A stretch of 64,000 bases of DNA from Actinomycetota bacterium (GCA_016870775.1 VGAK01000010.1:1-64000); one strand, 5' to 3'. Shown: positions 43,788-53,181, numbered from the stretch's first letter. A program made the numbers and translations. The notes: generated by a model from the sequence alone, not told the origin.

Positions 43788-45323
43788 GTGGGGGCTGAAT
43801 CGACCGTTCCGGGCTTCACGAAGCGTCAGTTGTTCACCGTGCTCGGGGCTCTCGCGCTCGCCACGATGCTCGCCTCGCTCGAGACCTCGATCATCGCGAC
43901 CGCCCTGCCGACGATCACCGGCGAGTTCAACTCCTTCGAGAGCTTCGCCTGGGTCGGCACCGCCTACATCGTGACCTCGGCGATCGGCACGCCCCTCATC
44001 GGCAAGCTCTCGGACATCTTCGGCCGGCGCACCATGTTCCAGATCACGATGGGCATCTTCCTCGTCGGATCGTTGCTGTGCGGGTTCTCCCAGTCCATGG
44101 GTCAACTGATCGCGGCGCGTGCGTTGCAGGGCCTCGGCGGCGGTGCCGTCCAGGCGCTGGCATTCTCCGTGATGGGTGACATCCTCCCGCCCCGCGAGAG
44201 GGGTCGCTACATCGGGTACTTCACCCTCGCCTTCGTCGGAGCGGCGCTGCTCGGCCCGCTCGTGGGTGGCCTCATCATCGACCATTACTCGTGGGAATGG
44301 ATTTTCTGGATCAACGTGCCAGCAGTTCTGGTGGTTGGCACGATCACGCACTTCGCCCTGCGGCTGCCGTTCACGAGGCGCGAGGCCAAGATCGACTACT
44401 CCGGCGCGGTCCTGCTCTCGGTCTCCATCGGTGGGCTCATGATCGCCCTCGAGGAGGGTCGCCACGGCTGGGCCCAGAGCCATGTGCTCGCGCTGCTGGG
44501 TGTCGGGGTCGTGACCCTGCTGCTGTTCTTGAAGGTGGAGCAGCGCGCCACCGAGCCGATGATCCCGTTGCGGCTGTTCCGCAATCCCGTGGTTCTCGCG
44601 GCCTCGATGCTGGGCCTGTGCGCGGGCATCATCTCCTACGGTGCCGGACAGTTCCTGAACCTCTACTTCCAGGACTCCCAATTGATCTCGCCCACCGAGT
44701 CGGGTCTGCGCACGATTCCCCAGATGATCGGTGTCACCGCCGCCACCTTCGGTGTGGGTCGACTGATCGCCAAGACCGGTGGGTACAAGAAGTACCCGAT
44801 CGTGGGGTCCGCACTGGCCGTCGTGGGTCTGCTCGCCATCTCGCGGATCGACGGTGGCACCGCGTACTGGACCCTCGTCGTGCCGATGGCATTCCTCGGG
44901 TTCGGGTCGGCCTCGATCTTCACCTCGACCTCCATCGCGGGACAGAACGCGGTGGCATTCCACGACATGGGAGTGACGACGGCGTTTCTGATCTTCTTCC
45001 GCAACTTCGGCGGCTCGTTCGGACTCGCCATCTACGGCACGATCCTGAATTCGACGATCCGCAGCGAGATTCCCGCGCGCACCGGCATCGCGGCCGACGA
45101 GGCGGCCTCGCTGATCCGATCCCCCAGGGAGATCGCGTTGCTCCCCGCGCGGCAGCGCGATGCCGTCGTCGACAGTGTCGCTCTCGGTGTCGGGCGCATC
45201 TACCTCGTGTGTGCGATCGTGATGGGGGTCGCGCTCATCATCGCCATGCTCCTCCCGGAGACACCACTGCGCATGCGTGCCGGCCTCTCCGATGCGATGG
45301 AGGAAGAGAGAGCCAAGGCCTGA
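43788..45323 (+). CDS. DHA2-family (EmrB/QacA) MFS drug transporter
   Basis: A 511-residue 14-helix MFS exporter. MLASLETSIIATALPTITGEF (TM1, motif D1 type), GKLSDIFGRRTMFQI (motif A), and AALLGPLVGGLIIDHYSWEWIFWIN (motif C, then FWIN) are DHA2 hallmarks. GTG 43788 is 7 nt after TACGGT. Drives proton-coupled efflux; substrate unknown. No TetR gene adjacent. Confidence 0.9.
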   Translation: MGAESTVPGFTKRQLFTVLGALALATMLASLETSIIATALPTITGEFNSFESFAWVGTAYIVTSAIGTPLIGKLSDIFGRRTMFQITMGIFLVGSLLCGFSQSMGQLIAARALQGLGGGAVQALAFSVMGDILPPRERGRYIGYFTLAFVGAALLGPLVGGLIIDHYSWEWIFWINVPAVLVVGTITHFALRLPFTRREAKIDYSGAVLLSVSIGGLMIALEEGRHGWAQSHVLALLGVGVVTLLLFLKVEQRATEPMIPLRLFRNPVVLAASMLGLCAGIISYGAGQFLNLYFQDSQLISPTESGLRTIPQMIGVTAATFGVGRLIAKTGGYKKYPIVGSALAVVGLLAISRIDGGTAYWTLVVPMAFLGFGSASIFTSTSIAGQNAVAFHDMGVTTAFLIFFRNFGGSFGLAIYGTILNSTIRSEIPARTGIAADEAASLIRSPREIALLPARQRDAVVDSVALGVGRIYLVCAIVMGVALIIAMLLPETPLRMRAGLSDAMEEERAKA

Positions 45324-45449
45324 TTGGCCCCGGATGGGGGACACGAGGGCGACATCGATCGCGGACGGGCCGCGACCGCCCACCACGTGGATCGACGCGA
45401 TAGACAAGGTCGGTGCGCAGGCGCGCACGAACGACAACGGGGGTGTCCG

Positions 45450-46385
45450 ATGAGAGTGGTCGGTGTCGGTGAATTCGGTGGGCCGGAGGCATTCCGCGTC
45501 TTCGAGGTGCCCGAGCCCCACGCGGGTCCGGGGCAGGTGCGCATCGCGGTGCGCGCCGCCGCGGTGAACCCCACGGACACCTACACGCGCAACGGCGCTC
45601 GCGCCGAGATGCTGAGCAAGCACCCGCCGCCCTATGTGCCGGGCATGGACGTCGCCGGTGTCGTCGACGAGGTGGGCGACGGCGTCTCGAGCGTGGCAGT
45701 GGGCGAGGACGTGATGGCGATCGTGGTGCCCGTCGGTGGGCACGGTGGCTACTCGGAAAAGATCGTGCTGCCGTGGGAGTCGGTCGTGCCGATCCCCCGG
45801 GGTGCGACGCACGTCGAGGCCTGCACCCTGCCGATGAACGGACTCACCGCGCGGCTCTCGCTCGATCTCATGGCGCTCGCGCCCGGTGCCACGATCGCAG
45901 TCACCGGGGCCGCCGGTGCCTACGGGGGATACATGGTGCAACTGGCCAGGGCCGACGGCCTCACCGTGATCGCCGATGCCTCCGACCGCGACACCGCACT
46001 CGTCGCATCACTCGGGCCCGACCATGTCGTCGCACGCGGGCCCGATGTGTCGGACCGAATCCGTGCACTCGCGGCCGATGGTGTCGACGGACTGGCCGAC
46101 GGCTCGGTCCAGAACGACCAGATCGTGCCCGCCGTGCGCGATGGCGGCGTGATCGCGACCGTGCGCGGGTGGCAGGCTGATCCCGGTCGTGGCATCCGCA
46201 TCGTCCCGGTGTGGGTGCGGGAGTACGCGCGCAACCACGTCGCACTCGATGTGCTCCGCCAGCAGGTGGAAGATGGCCGCGTCAGTCTGCGAGTGGCGCG
46301 AACATTCCCCGCCGCGAACGCGGGGGAGGCGCACGCCGTCCTCGAGGCCGGCGGCACGCGCGGGCGCCTCGTCCTCGAGTTCTGA
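45450..46385 (+). CDS. NADP-dependent oxidoreductase (MDR, quinone reductase type)
   Basis: A 311-residue zinc-free medium-chain reductase: VRAAAVNPTDTYTRNG, PGMDVAGVVDEVG, and VTGAAGAYGGYMVQLARADG as NADPH fold. ATG 45450 has a GGGGGT ribosome site 7 nt upstream and fits the family N-terminus (MRVVGVGEFGGPEAF). 45324-45449 shows no gene. Substrate unknown. Confidence 0.87.
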   Translation: MRVVGVGEFGGPEAFRVFEVPEPHAGPGQVRIAVRAAAVNPTDTYTRNGARAEMLSKHPPPYVPGMDVAGVVDEVGDGVSSVAVGEDVMAIVVPVGGHGGYSEKIVLPWESVVPIPRGATHVEACTLPMNGLTARLSLDLMALAPGATIAVTGAAGAYGGYMVQLARADGLTVIADASDRDTALVASLGPDHVVARGPDVSDRIRALAADGVDGLADGSVQNDQIVPAVRDGGVIATVRGWQADPGRGIRIVPVWVREYARNHVALDVLRQQVEDGRVSLRVARTFPAANAGEAHAVLEAGGTRGRLVLEF

Positions 46386-46398
46386 CGCCTCCGGCGCC

Positions 46399-47247
46399 TC
46401 AGACCTTGACAGCGCGCAACGTGTAGCTGGCGGCGAGTCGCTCGGGGCGCTCGCGCAGGCGCCACTCCCCCAGGTCACCCACCACCATCGCATCCCCGAG
46501 TGCGTTCCACGGCACCGAGTCGTGCTCCTCGAAGAACGTGATGTCCATGCCCGCGTCCCAGAGTCCGTTGAAGATCTGTGCGAGACCATGGTTGAACGAC
46601 ACGAACGACGGACTGGCGAGGGGTTCGTCGTGGGCGACATAGCTGAACTCCTCGGTGCCCGACTCGCCGCGCGTCTCGAAGTACGGATAGTCGAGCGTGA
46701 CCAGACCATCAGGTCGCGGGTCGCACAACGACCCCAGCATCGGATGCCCCTCGCGGATGAAGAGCTCCCCACCGGGTCGCAAAAGCGCCGAGACGACTTC
46801 GGCCCACCGTGCCACGTTTGGCAGCCAACACAGCGCGCCGATCCCGGTGTAGACGAGGTCGAAGCCACCCGTCGGGAGAACCGACGTGGCCGAGTAGAGA
46901 TCGGCCTCGACGAACGTCGCCTCGGCACCTGTCTCGCGGGCGAGTCGTCGTGCCACCTCGAGTGCCGGTGCCGAGAAGTCGAGACCAGTCACCCTGGCGC
47001 CGAGCCGGTGCAGCGACAAGGTGTCGGTACCGATGTGGCACTGCAGGTGGACGGTCTCCCTGCCGGTCACCTCACCGAGACGCGGCACGTCGAAGCGCAC
47101 CGTCTCGGACAGGTGCGATGGATCGACGAGGAAACGCTCGACCTCGTAGCCCTTCTCGTGGTGCGGGACGCGCGAGTCCCAGTTCGCCCTGTTGATCGCG
47201 AGATAGTCGATCGAGGCGTCATCGACCGAGGAGGCATCGTCGCTCAC
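46399..47247 (-). CDS. class I SAM-dependent methyltransferase
   Basis: A 282-residue protein with the SAM fold: HLQCHIGTDTLSLHRLGARVTGLDFS (motif I and acidic loop), ATFVEADLYS and FDLVYTGIGALCWLPN (post-motif), RPGGELFIREGHP. The N-terminal YLAINRANWDSRVPHHEKGY resembles small-molecule methyltransferases of the UbiE/Methyltransf_25 group. Methyl acceptor unknown. Follows the GNAT gene with a 13-nt gap, so likely one operon. Confidence 0.85.
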   Translation of the reverse strand: MSDDASSVDDASIDYLAINRANWDSRVPHHEKGYEVERFLVDPSHLSETVRFDVPRLGEVTGRETVHLQCHIGTDTLSLHRLGARVTGLDFSAPALEVARRLARETGAEATFVEADLYSATSVLPTGGFDLVYTGIGALCWLPNVARWAEVVSALLRPGGELFIREGHPMLGSLCDPRPDGLVTLDYPYFETRGESGTEEFSYVAHDEPLASPSFVSFNHGLAQIFNGLWDAGMDITFFEEHDSVPWNALGDAMVVGDLGEWRLRERPERLAASYTLRAVKV

Positions 47248-47260
47248 CGGAACGGCTCCC

Positions 47261-47701
47261 TCACAGCTCGAATCTGTAGACGTTGGTCTCTCGCGCAGTG
47301 AAACCGAGCCGTTGGTAGAGCCGGTTCGCGGCCTCGCGCGAGGGTCGCGACGTGAGATCGACCGTCACCGCGCCGCGGACACGCGCCTCCCCGATCGCGG
47401 CCTTGTTCAGCGCCTCTCCCACTCCGTGTCCGCGCGAAGCCGAATCGACGACGACATCCTCGATCCATGCGCGCACGCCCGTCGGAATCCGGAACACAAC
47501 CAGCGTGAGTGCACCCGCGATGCGGCCCTCCACACGTGCCACGAACAGCACGGTGGTCTCCGATGCGACGATCTGTGCGAGTTCGTCCCTGCCGGGTGCC
47601 GGGTTCGACGACGACAACTGCGGCATCAGCACCGCGAACGCGTCGACGAGCTCGTCGTCGACGGAACGAGCAATTTCCACGGTGACGCCCACGGACTCCA
47701 C
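47261..47701 (-). CDS. GNAT family N-acetyltransferase
   Basis: A 146-residue acetyltransferase with the acetyl-CoA loop in DSASRGHGVGEALNKAAI (RGHGVG) preceded by IEDVVVD and ending NRLYQRLGFTARETNVYRF. It moves acetyl from acetyl-CoA to an amine. GTG 47701 is the first start; GTG 47692 has a better-placed GGTGGAG ribosome site and may be the real one. Confidence 0.87.
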   Translation of the reverse strand: MESVGVTVEIARSVDDELVDAFAVLMPQLSSSNPAPGRDELAQIVASETTVLFVARVEGRIAGALTLVVFRIPTGVRAWIEDVVVDSASRGHGVGEALNKAAIGEARVRGAVTVDLTSRPSREAANRLYQRLGFTARETNVYRFEL

Positions 47702-47732
47702 CTTGCCACAGCCGACGACCTAGCGTTCGGCC

Positions 47733-48620
47733 ATGCCGACCGATCCGTCCCGTTCCCTCGCCGCCGCCCTCGAGCCCGTCACCGGTCAGGTGTACTTCTC
47801 GCCCGAGTGCCACTCGAACTACGAGCGACTCGGGTTCGCCCCGAGCCGTGGCGAGTTCAACGGCGTGATGGCCCCGGACGGTCCGGCGTACTTCACGAGC
47901 CGCGGCTCGGTGATGGGACAGGTGCAGGGGCACGTGGTGGCGGCCGCCTTCGCCGTCTTCAACCCCGCCGTCGTCGTTCCCTCGGTCTCGCATGGGTGGT
48001 CGCTCACCGACGCACCCACAATCTGTGCTGCCCGTGACTCCGGGGGAATCGGCCAGTTGGTGCGCCTGCTCGGTGAGTCGCCCGATGGTGCAGGTCGCGC
48101 GCGCGACCTGCTGCGGCGCGCGGTGGATCCACTCCACCCGGAGGGACGGCCCTTGTTCGCCGGACTGCTCTCACAGGTGGTGCCCGATTCGCTCGTGGGC
48201 GAGATCTGGCGACTCGGCGACATGCTCCGCGAGTACCGCGGCGACTCCCACACCGCGGCGTGGATCTCGGCCGGCTTCACCGCGTGCGAGATCGGTGTGG
48301 TGAGCGAGTTGTACTGGGGGCTTCCCGCGCGCTCGTACAGCCGGACCCGCGGGTGGACCGACGACGACTACGCGACGGCGATCGCTCGCCTCGAGCGCGA
48401 CGGACTCGTGGCCGCAGATGCGCTCACGCCGCACGGACGCGATGCGCGCGAGCACGTGGAGATCGCCACCGATGCGCAGATGAACCCGGTCCGGTCCGCG
48501 CTCGGCGACGATCTCGCGGAACTGGTCGACATCCTCGTGCCGTGGGGTGCCGCCGTGCGCGCGGGCAAGGGCTACCCGGCGTCGGGTCCCCACGATCTCG
48601 CTGAATCAGCGCGGAAGTGA
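47733..48620 (+). CDS. SCO6745-family helix-turn-helix protein
   Basis: A 295-residue protein of the SCO6745 family, known only as an actinobacterial conserved protein. Family traits: LEPVTGQVYFSPECHSNYERLG, FTSRGSVMGQV, FNPAVVVPSVSHGW near the N-terminus, and a C-terminal winged-helix-like end (DDYATAIARLERDGLVAADALTP). ATG 47733 is 6 nt after TAGCGT (47721-47726). Function unknown; possible ligand-sensing regulator. Confidence 0.82.
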   Translation: MPTDPSRSLAAALEPVTGQVYFSPECHSNYERLGFAPSRGEFNGVMAPDGPAYFTSRGSVMGQVQGHVVAAAFAVFNPAVVVPSVSHGWSLTDAPTICAARDSGGIGQLVRLLGESPDGAGRARDLLRRAVDPLHPEGRPLFAGLLSQVVPDSLVGEIWRLGDMLREYRGDSHTAAWISAGFTACEIGVVSELYWGLPARSYSRTRGWTDDDYATAIARLERDGLVAADALTPHGRDAREHVEIATDAQMNPVRSALGDDLAELVDILVPWGAAVRAGKGYPASGPHDLAESARK

Positions 48621-48670
48621 CCCCGCCGCACAGATCCCTGTCGCGCACCGAACCGGTAGGTTGACCCTCG

Positions 48671-49567
48671 ATGTCGGCATCTGAGCACGTCCGCTGGCTG
48701 GCGAATCCGACGTTGCGCAACCCCGCAGTGATCACCGCCTTCCAAGGATGGAACGACGCCGCCGATGCGGCGAGCACCGCGGTGCGCACGTTGGTCGATG
48801 CATGGGGTGCCGAGCCGCTCGCCGAGATCGACCCCGAGGACTTCACCGACTTCGCGACCGTTCGACCCTCGGTGAGACTCGAGGACGGCAGGCGCCGTGT
48901 GATCGTGTGGCCGAAGGTCACCCTGTGGTGGGCGAGCACCCCTGGCGCCGACGTGGTCCTCGTTCTCGGCCCCGAACCGAGCCTGCGGTGGCGCCTCTTC
49001 ACCGAGCAGATCGTCACCGTCGCGGAGCGATGGGACGCCTCGATGGTGGTCACGCTCGGTGCGCTGATCGCCGACGTGCCCCACCGGCGCCCCGTGCAGG
49101 TCTTCGGCACCGCCACCGACGACGCCACCATCGAGCGGTACGGGCTCCAGCGCAGTCGCTACGAGGGACCGACCGGGATCGTGGGTGTGGTGAACGATGC
49201 GTGCGCGCAGGCCTCGATCCCGTCCCTCTCGCTGTGGGCGGCGGTGCCGGCCTACGCGTCGCAGATCTCCTCGCCAAAGGCCGCGAGCGCGCTGCTCTCG
49301 CGAGCGGGTGAGATCATCGGCACACCCCCGCCGCTCGGTGCTCTGCACAACGAGGTCCTCGCCTACGAGAGCAGGGTCGACGAGATGATCGACGAGGACG
49401 AGGATCTCGCCGAGTACGTCGAGCGACTCGACCAGATGGGCGACGAGGCCTTCGGCGAGCCGAACCAGAACCAACTCGAGTTCGACTTCGACTCCGGGGA
49501 CGACACCGATGGCCAGAGCCTCGCCGACGAGGTCGAGCGGTTCCTGCGCGACCAGGACGGAAACTGA
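48671..49567 (+). CDS. PAC2 family protein (proteasome assembly chaperone-like)
   Basis: A 298-residue PAC2-fold protein: NPAVITAFQGWNDAADAASTA, VVLVLGPEPSLRWRLFTEQI, VTLGALIADVPHRRPV and GIVGVVNDACAQASIPSLSLWAA are characteristic. Actinobacterial members are linked by family to proteasome assembly, though the role in bacteria is not settled. The C-terminus is strongly acidic (EFDFDSGDDTDG). ATG 48671 lies 8 nt after TAGGTT. Confidence 0.87.
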   Translation: MSASEHVRWLANPTLRNPAVITAFQGWNDAADAASTAVRTLVDAWGAEPLAEIDPEDFTDFATVRPSVRLEDGRRRVIVWPKVTLWWASTPGADVVLVLGPEPSLRWRLFTEQIVTVAERWDASMVVTLGALIADVPHRRPVQVFGTATDDATIERYGLQRSRYEGPTGIVGVVNDACAQASIPSLSLWAAVPAYASQISSPKAASALLSRAGEIIGTPPPLGALHNEVLAYESRVDEMIDEDEDLAEYVERLDQMGDEAFGEPNQNQLEFDFDSGDDTDGQSLADEVERFLRDQDGN

Positions 49568-49568
49568 C

Positions 49569-50267
49569 TCAGTCGCCCCCGCGCCAGGTCTGCTCGCGCG
49601 GCGCATCGAACGACGCGGGGGGCCTCGCACCTCTGATCGCGGCGAAAGCCATCTCGCCCCACCACTGGGCGCCGGCGGTCGGTTGCGGCAGGTCGCCCGC
49701 ACCGAACCATCCCACGCCGTCGGTCTCGAGCGGATGGCCGTCCAACTCACCACCGGTTGCGTGCAGATGGAACAGGAGCATGTACATCCCGAAGCGCGAG
49801 AATCCCATGCGCATCCCGTCGACGACGCCGAGAAGTTGCACCGGCTCGGCGAGGATCCCGGTCTCTTCCTCGACCTCTTTCATGGCGACCTCGGCCGGGG
49901 AGTACCCGACATCCGCCCAGCCGGTGGGATAGAGCCACACGCCGCTCTCGCGGCGCTTCACCAGCAGGATTTGCCCCTCGTCGTTCCCGACGATCGCGCC
50001 CACCGCCACCTTCGGCGTGACGTATCCGGGCACACCCTCGCCGACCGAGTCCATCCACTCCTGCACGAAGTGGTCCTGCTCGCGCCGGATCTCGAGTGCG
50101 TCATCTGCGGCGATCCTGATGTCGGCGGCCACCTTCAGGATCTCCTCGTAGCGCTCCTTCTCGTAGAGACTCTGGGTGAACCCCATGCCGGTGCGTGCGA
50201 TCGCGGCCAGGGTCTCGCTCCAACGCACCAGATCGCGCGTGAAATCCCCCGGTTCGGCGGTGCTCAC
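49569..50267 (-). CDS. Nudix hydrolase with N-terminal Nudix-associated domain
   Basis: A 232-residue protein. The N-terminal ~65 residues (LVRWSETLAAIARTGMGFTQ, then YEKERYEEILKVAADI) match the Nudix_hydro_N helical domain, then the Nudix fold. The Nudix box reads GWADVGYSPAEVAMKEVEEE with TGI. Relative to the consensus the first Glu (GX5E) is Tyr and the Arg before the EE pair is Lys; the core EEE is intact. GTG 50267 follows TAGTGT by exactly 7 nt. Likely hydrolyses a nucleoside diphosphate derivative; the variant box may change activity. Confidence 0.87.
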   Translation of the reverse strand: MSTAEPGDFTRDLVRWSETLAAIARTGMGFTQSLYEKERYEEILKVAADIRIAADDALEIRREQDHFVQEWMDSVGEGVPGYVTPKVAVGAIVGNDEGQILLVKRRESGVWLYPTGWADVGYSPAEVAMKEVEEETGILAEPVQLLGVVDGMRMGFSRFGMYMLLFHLHATGGELDGHPLETDGVGWFGAGDLPQPTAGAQWWGEMAFAAIRGARPPASFDAPREQTWRGGD

Positions 50268-50295
50268 CGGTCCGACACTAGTTGTCGGCGCACGC

Positions 50296-52593
50296 TCACT
50301 TGTCCGTCGGGACGCCGCGATCGGTGGCGGCGTGGAGGAGCGCACGGGTGATCTCGGCCCGGTGGTCGGGATCCACGATCCGGCCGACGCCGGGTTCGGC
50401 GACGTAGAACGCATCGACCACTTCGTCGCCGAGCGTGAGAACCCTCGCGTGCCGGATGTCGAGACCGAGGTCGGCGAGGGCCTTTGTGACGCGGTGCAGC
50501 AATCCGACCGAGTCGGGGGCCCGCACCTCGAGGAACGTCGCATTCGACGACGTCACGTCGTCGAATCGCACCGACGGAGGCGCAGGGGCCGCCGCGGCGA
50601 GGGGTCGCCTGGGACGCACGTGCGTGGCACGCTCGGCGAGGCGCGACTCGAGCGCGAGTCGTCCCGAGAGCGCCAGTCGCACGTCCGACTCGACCTTGGC
50701 CCAGTCGGTCTCGCCCCACCGGCTCGTCACGGTGAAGCGCGAGGCCGCCATTCCCTGTTCGTCGGAGTGCGCCTCGGCACCGAGCACGTCGAGATCATGC
50801 AAGGACAGCACGCCGGCCACCCTCGCGAACGTGCCGGGGCGGTCCGGGCTCACCACCGTGACCGTTCCATCGACGGCCCGGACCTCGATTCCTCCACCGG
50901 CCATCATCCCGAGCACCTCGGCATCGGGGAAGAGCCGCCAGCCCGGCTCGTCGGCGGCACCTCCGAGCCGTGCGCGCACGCGCTGCACCAGCAGATCGAC
51001 CAGCTCCGCCTTCCAGTCGCTCCACGCCGATGGACCCGTCGCCAGGGAATCGGCCTCGGTGAGCGAGCGCAACAGATCGACCGTGACGGTCGTGCCGAGT
51101 CTCCCGGCGACCATGTCGATGGTCGCGTCGTCGGAGAGATCGCGCCGTGTCGCGACGTCGGCGAGCAACAGGTGGTTGTCGATCAGCGAGGTGACGATCG
51201 CCTGATCGGGGTCGCTCAATCCCATCCGTGCTCCGATCGCGGCGAACAACTCGACACCCGCCTCGGTGTGATCGCCGGGGTATCCCTTGCCCAGATCGTG
51301 GAACAACGCCCCCAGCACGAGCAGATCGGGGCGCGCCACACGGTCGGTGAACCGAGCGGCGTTCGCCGCTGTCTGCCACAGGTGGCGATCAACGGTGTAG
51401 CGGTGGAAGGCGTTGCGTTGCGGACGGGAACGAACCGGAGCCCATTCGGGCAGCACGCGCACGATCAGGTTGCGCTGGTCGAGCGACTCGAACACCGGAA
51501 TCGCGGCCTCACCCTCGAGCAGGAGCGCGACGAGATCATCGCTCGCGCCCGCGGGCCACGGATCGGGGAACACGGGTGCGCGGTCACCGAGTCTGTTCAG
51601 CGAGTCGCGGTCGATCCGGGCCCCCTCGCGGGCGGCCGCCGTCGCCACGCGCAGGAGCAGGGTCGCGTCGCCGGCAATGTCGACGTCGTCGGCGAGATGG
51701 ATCTCCCCGTTGATGATCTGGACTCCCGGGGCGAGTGACCGCGGCACCGGCGACCTGTCGGCGGGAGGATCGAGGCGCGCCCACGCCTCGTCGGCGATCC
51801 ACGCGACCTCGCGGCCCACCTCCGCGACAGCGGCCATGAGCGCGTCGTCTGAATCGAAGCCCGCGAGACGGGCGACGGGTGCCTGATCCTCGAGGCGCAA
51901 CACCTCGACGGGTCGGCCGGTGTGGCGGTGCAGTGCGACGCGGATGCGCAACAGGGTCTCGTTGCACGCCATCAGATGGTCGAGGTCCTCGGGCGAGAGC
52001 TCGAGACCGGCCTCGACGGCCCACTGCAGGGCATGGATGTCACGCAGTCCGCCGAGGCCCTCCTTCAGGTCCGGCTCGAGCAGGAATGCCACCTCGCCGT
52101 TGCTCGCGTAGCGCTCCAGTGTGCGCGAGTGCAGCTGGACCAGCCACTCGCGGCCCCGCTTGCGCCACGCCTCGCGCGCTCCCTCGACCACCTCCCGTCC
52201 GAGATCGGCGTCGCCGGCGACGACTCGTGCGGTCACGAGCGCGGTCGCGGTGTCGAGATCCGTGGCGCACAGGGCGAGTGTCTCCTTGGGTGTGCGCACG
52301 GCGTGACCGAGTTTGAGTCCCGTGTCCCAGATCGGATACCACAGGCGCGAGGCGACCTGATCGATGCCGCGCACCTTGCGGTGCACGAGCAGCACGTCGA
52401 GGTCGCTCTGGGGTGCGAGCTCGCGCCGGCCGTATCCGCCGACGGCGAGCAGTGCCACCGCGTCGCGCGACCCCAGCGCCGACGAGGCTTCGGCGAACAG
52501 GCCGACCAACCATGCATCGGTGGCATCGGACATCTCGCGGCACGCCGCGGCTCCGGACGTCGCGTCGGAGATCTCGCCGCGCGACGGGGTCAC
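50296..52593 (-). CDS. glnD: bifunctional PII uridylyltransferase/uridylyl-removing enzyme
   Basis: A 765-residue nitrogen sensor that adds or removes UMP from PII protein according to glutamine. Nucleotidyltransferase motif VGGYGRRELAPQSDLDVLL near the N-terminus, an HD domain (GALFHDLGKGYPGDHTEAG), and two C-terminal ACT domains (VVSPDRPGTFARVAGVLSL and EVRAPDSVGLLHRVTKALAD). It is shorter at the N-terminus than enterobacterial GlnD. GTG 52593 overlaps the upstream small gene's stop (GTGA). PII (glnB) and glnA are not in the window. Confidence 0.92.
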   Translation of the reverse strand: MTPSRGEISDATSGAAACREMSDATDAWLVGLFAEASSALGSRDAVALLAVGGYGRRELAPQSDLDVLLVHRKVRGIDQVASRLWYPIWDTGLKLGHAVRTPKETLALCATDLDTATALVTARVVAGDADLGREVVEGAREAWRKRGREWLVQLHSRTLERYASNGEVAFLLEPDLKEGLGGLRDIHALQWAVEAGLELSPEDLDHLMACNETLLRIRVALHRHTGRPVEVLRLEDQAPVARLAGFDSDDALMAAVAEVGREVAWIADEAWARLDPPADRSPVPRSLAPGVQIINGEIHLADDVDIAGDATLLLRVATAAAREGARIDRDSLNRLGDRAPVFPDPWPAGASDDLVALLLEGEAAIPVFESLDQRNLIVRVLPEWAPVRSRPQRNAFHRYTVDRHLWQTAANAARFTDRVARPDLLVLGALFHDLGKGYPGDHTEAGVELFAAIGARMGLSDPDQAIVTSLIDNHLLLADVATRRDLSDDATIDMVAGRLGTTVTVDLLRSLTEADSLATGPSAWSDWKAELVDLLVQRVRARLGGAADEPGWRLFPDAEVLGMMAGGGIEVRAVDGTVTVVSPDRPGTFARVAGVLSLHDLDVLGAEAHSDEQGMAASRFTVTSRWGETDWAKVESDVRLALSGRLALESRLAERATHVRPRRPLAAAAPAPPSVRFDDVTSSNATFLEVRAPDSVGLLHRVTKALADLGLDIRHARVLTLGDEVVDAFYVAEPGVGRIVDPDHRAEITRALLHAATDRGVPTDK

Positions 52594-53060
52594 CGGCGCC
52601 CCTCCTGGCGTCGGCGCGTCAGCACGGTCGCGGCCTTCCACGCGCCCCACTCGATGCCGGTCTCGTGCACCGCCTCCCCGAGGTCGCGCCATGCGAGCGG
52701 GCCGACACCGTAGGGATCCTCGGGCATCGCGCGGTGCTCGAATTCGTCGCGCACGGGAACCGGCACACCGGCCGACTCCAGCACGTCGGCGGCGAAGTTC
52801 GAGGCGCGGCGCAACACCTGGAGGGGGTTCGCGCGTTGTTCGTCGACGTCGGTGGCGAGCAGGCTCTGCAGCTCTGCCTCGACCCACGCGGCCGCGCGCG
52901 TGACTGCGCGATCGACCAGACCGAGGGCGACGGGATCGAGATCGCGTCCCGATGCGCGTGCGATCGAGGTGATGCGACCTCGAAGCCAATCCGGGTAGGC
53001 GCCGCACACGGCGGTCAACAGCGCCGCTGCCGGTGACGCACCTCGGGGCGTGGGACTCAT
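52590..53060 (-). CDS. hypothetical protein coupled to glnD
   Basis: A 156-residue soluble-looking protein with no recognised family; VCGAYPDWLRGRITSIARAS and the C-terminal RAMPEDPYGVGPLAWRDLGE, then IEWGAWKAATVL look well conserved in style. ATG 53060 is exactly 7 nt after TACACT (53073-53068). Its stop overlaps the glnD start, so it is probably made with GlnD and may act in the same pathway (inference). Confidence 0.75.
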   Translation of the reverse strand: MSPTPRGASPAAALLTAVCGAYPDWLRGRITSIARASGRDLDPVALGLVDRAVTRAAAWVEAELQSLLATDVDEQRANPLQVLRRASNFAADVLESAGVPVPVRDEFEHRAMPEDPYGVGPLAWRDLGEAVHETGIEWGAWKAATVLTRRRQEGRR

Positions 53061-53150
53061 GAGCCGGAGTGTAAGGAGCGACTCCCGCGGACGGGGAACC
53101 GGGCCGGCCGGGAGCACAGCCCCTTCTCGGCGACCGGGAGTGCCGAGGTT

Positions 53151-53156
53151 TACGCT
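53151..53156 (+). promoter_or_regulatory. -10 element before the sulfatase leader
   Basis: TACGCT, exactly 7 nt before ATG 53164. By the window rule the first transcribed codon would be this ATG, not the sulfatase GTG 14 nt later. Confidence 0.45.
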
Positions 53157-53163
53157 TCGTGCG

Positions 53164-53181
53164 ATGGCGAGGCTCCCGTGA
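53164..53181 (+). other. possible five-codon leader minigene overlapping the sulfatase start
   Basis: ATG GCG AGG CTC CCG TGA (MARLP) ends on the TGA that overlaps the sulfatase GTG start (GTGA). A leaderless short reading frame here would deliver a terminating ribosome onto the sulfatase start and so couple its translation. It could also simply be a 14-nt leader. Confidence 0.35.

Noticed and set aside
43068-45941. 957-residue minus-strand frame
   Set aside because: Antisense to the ChrA end and the DHA2 transporter, which have clear motifs.
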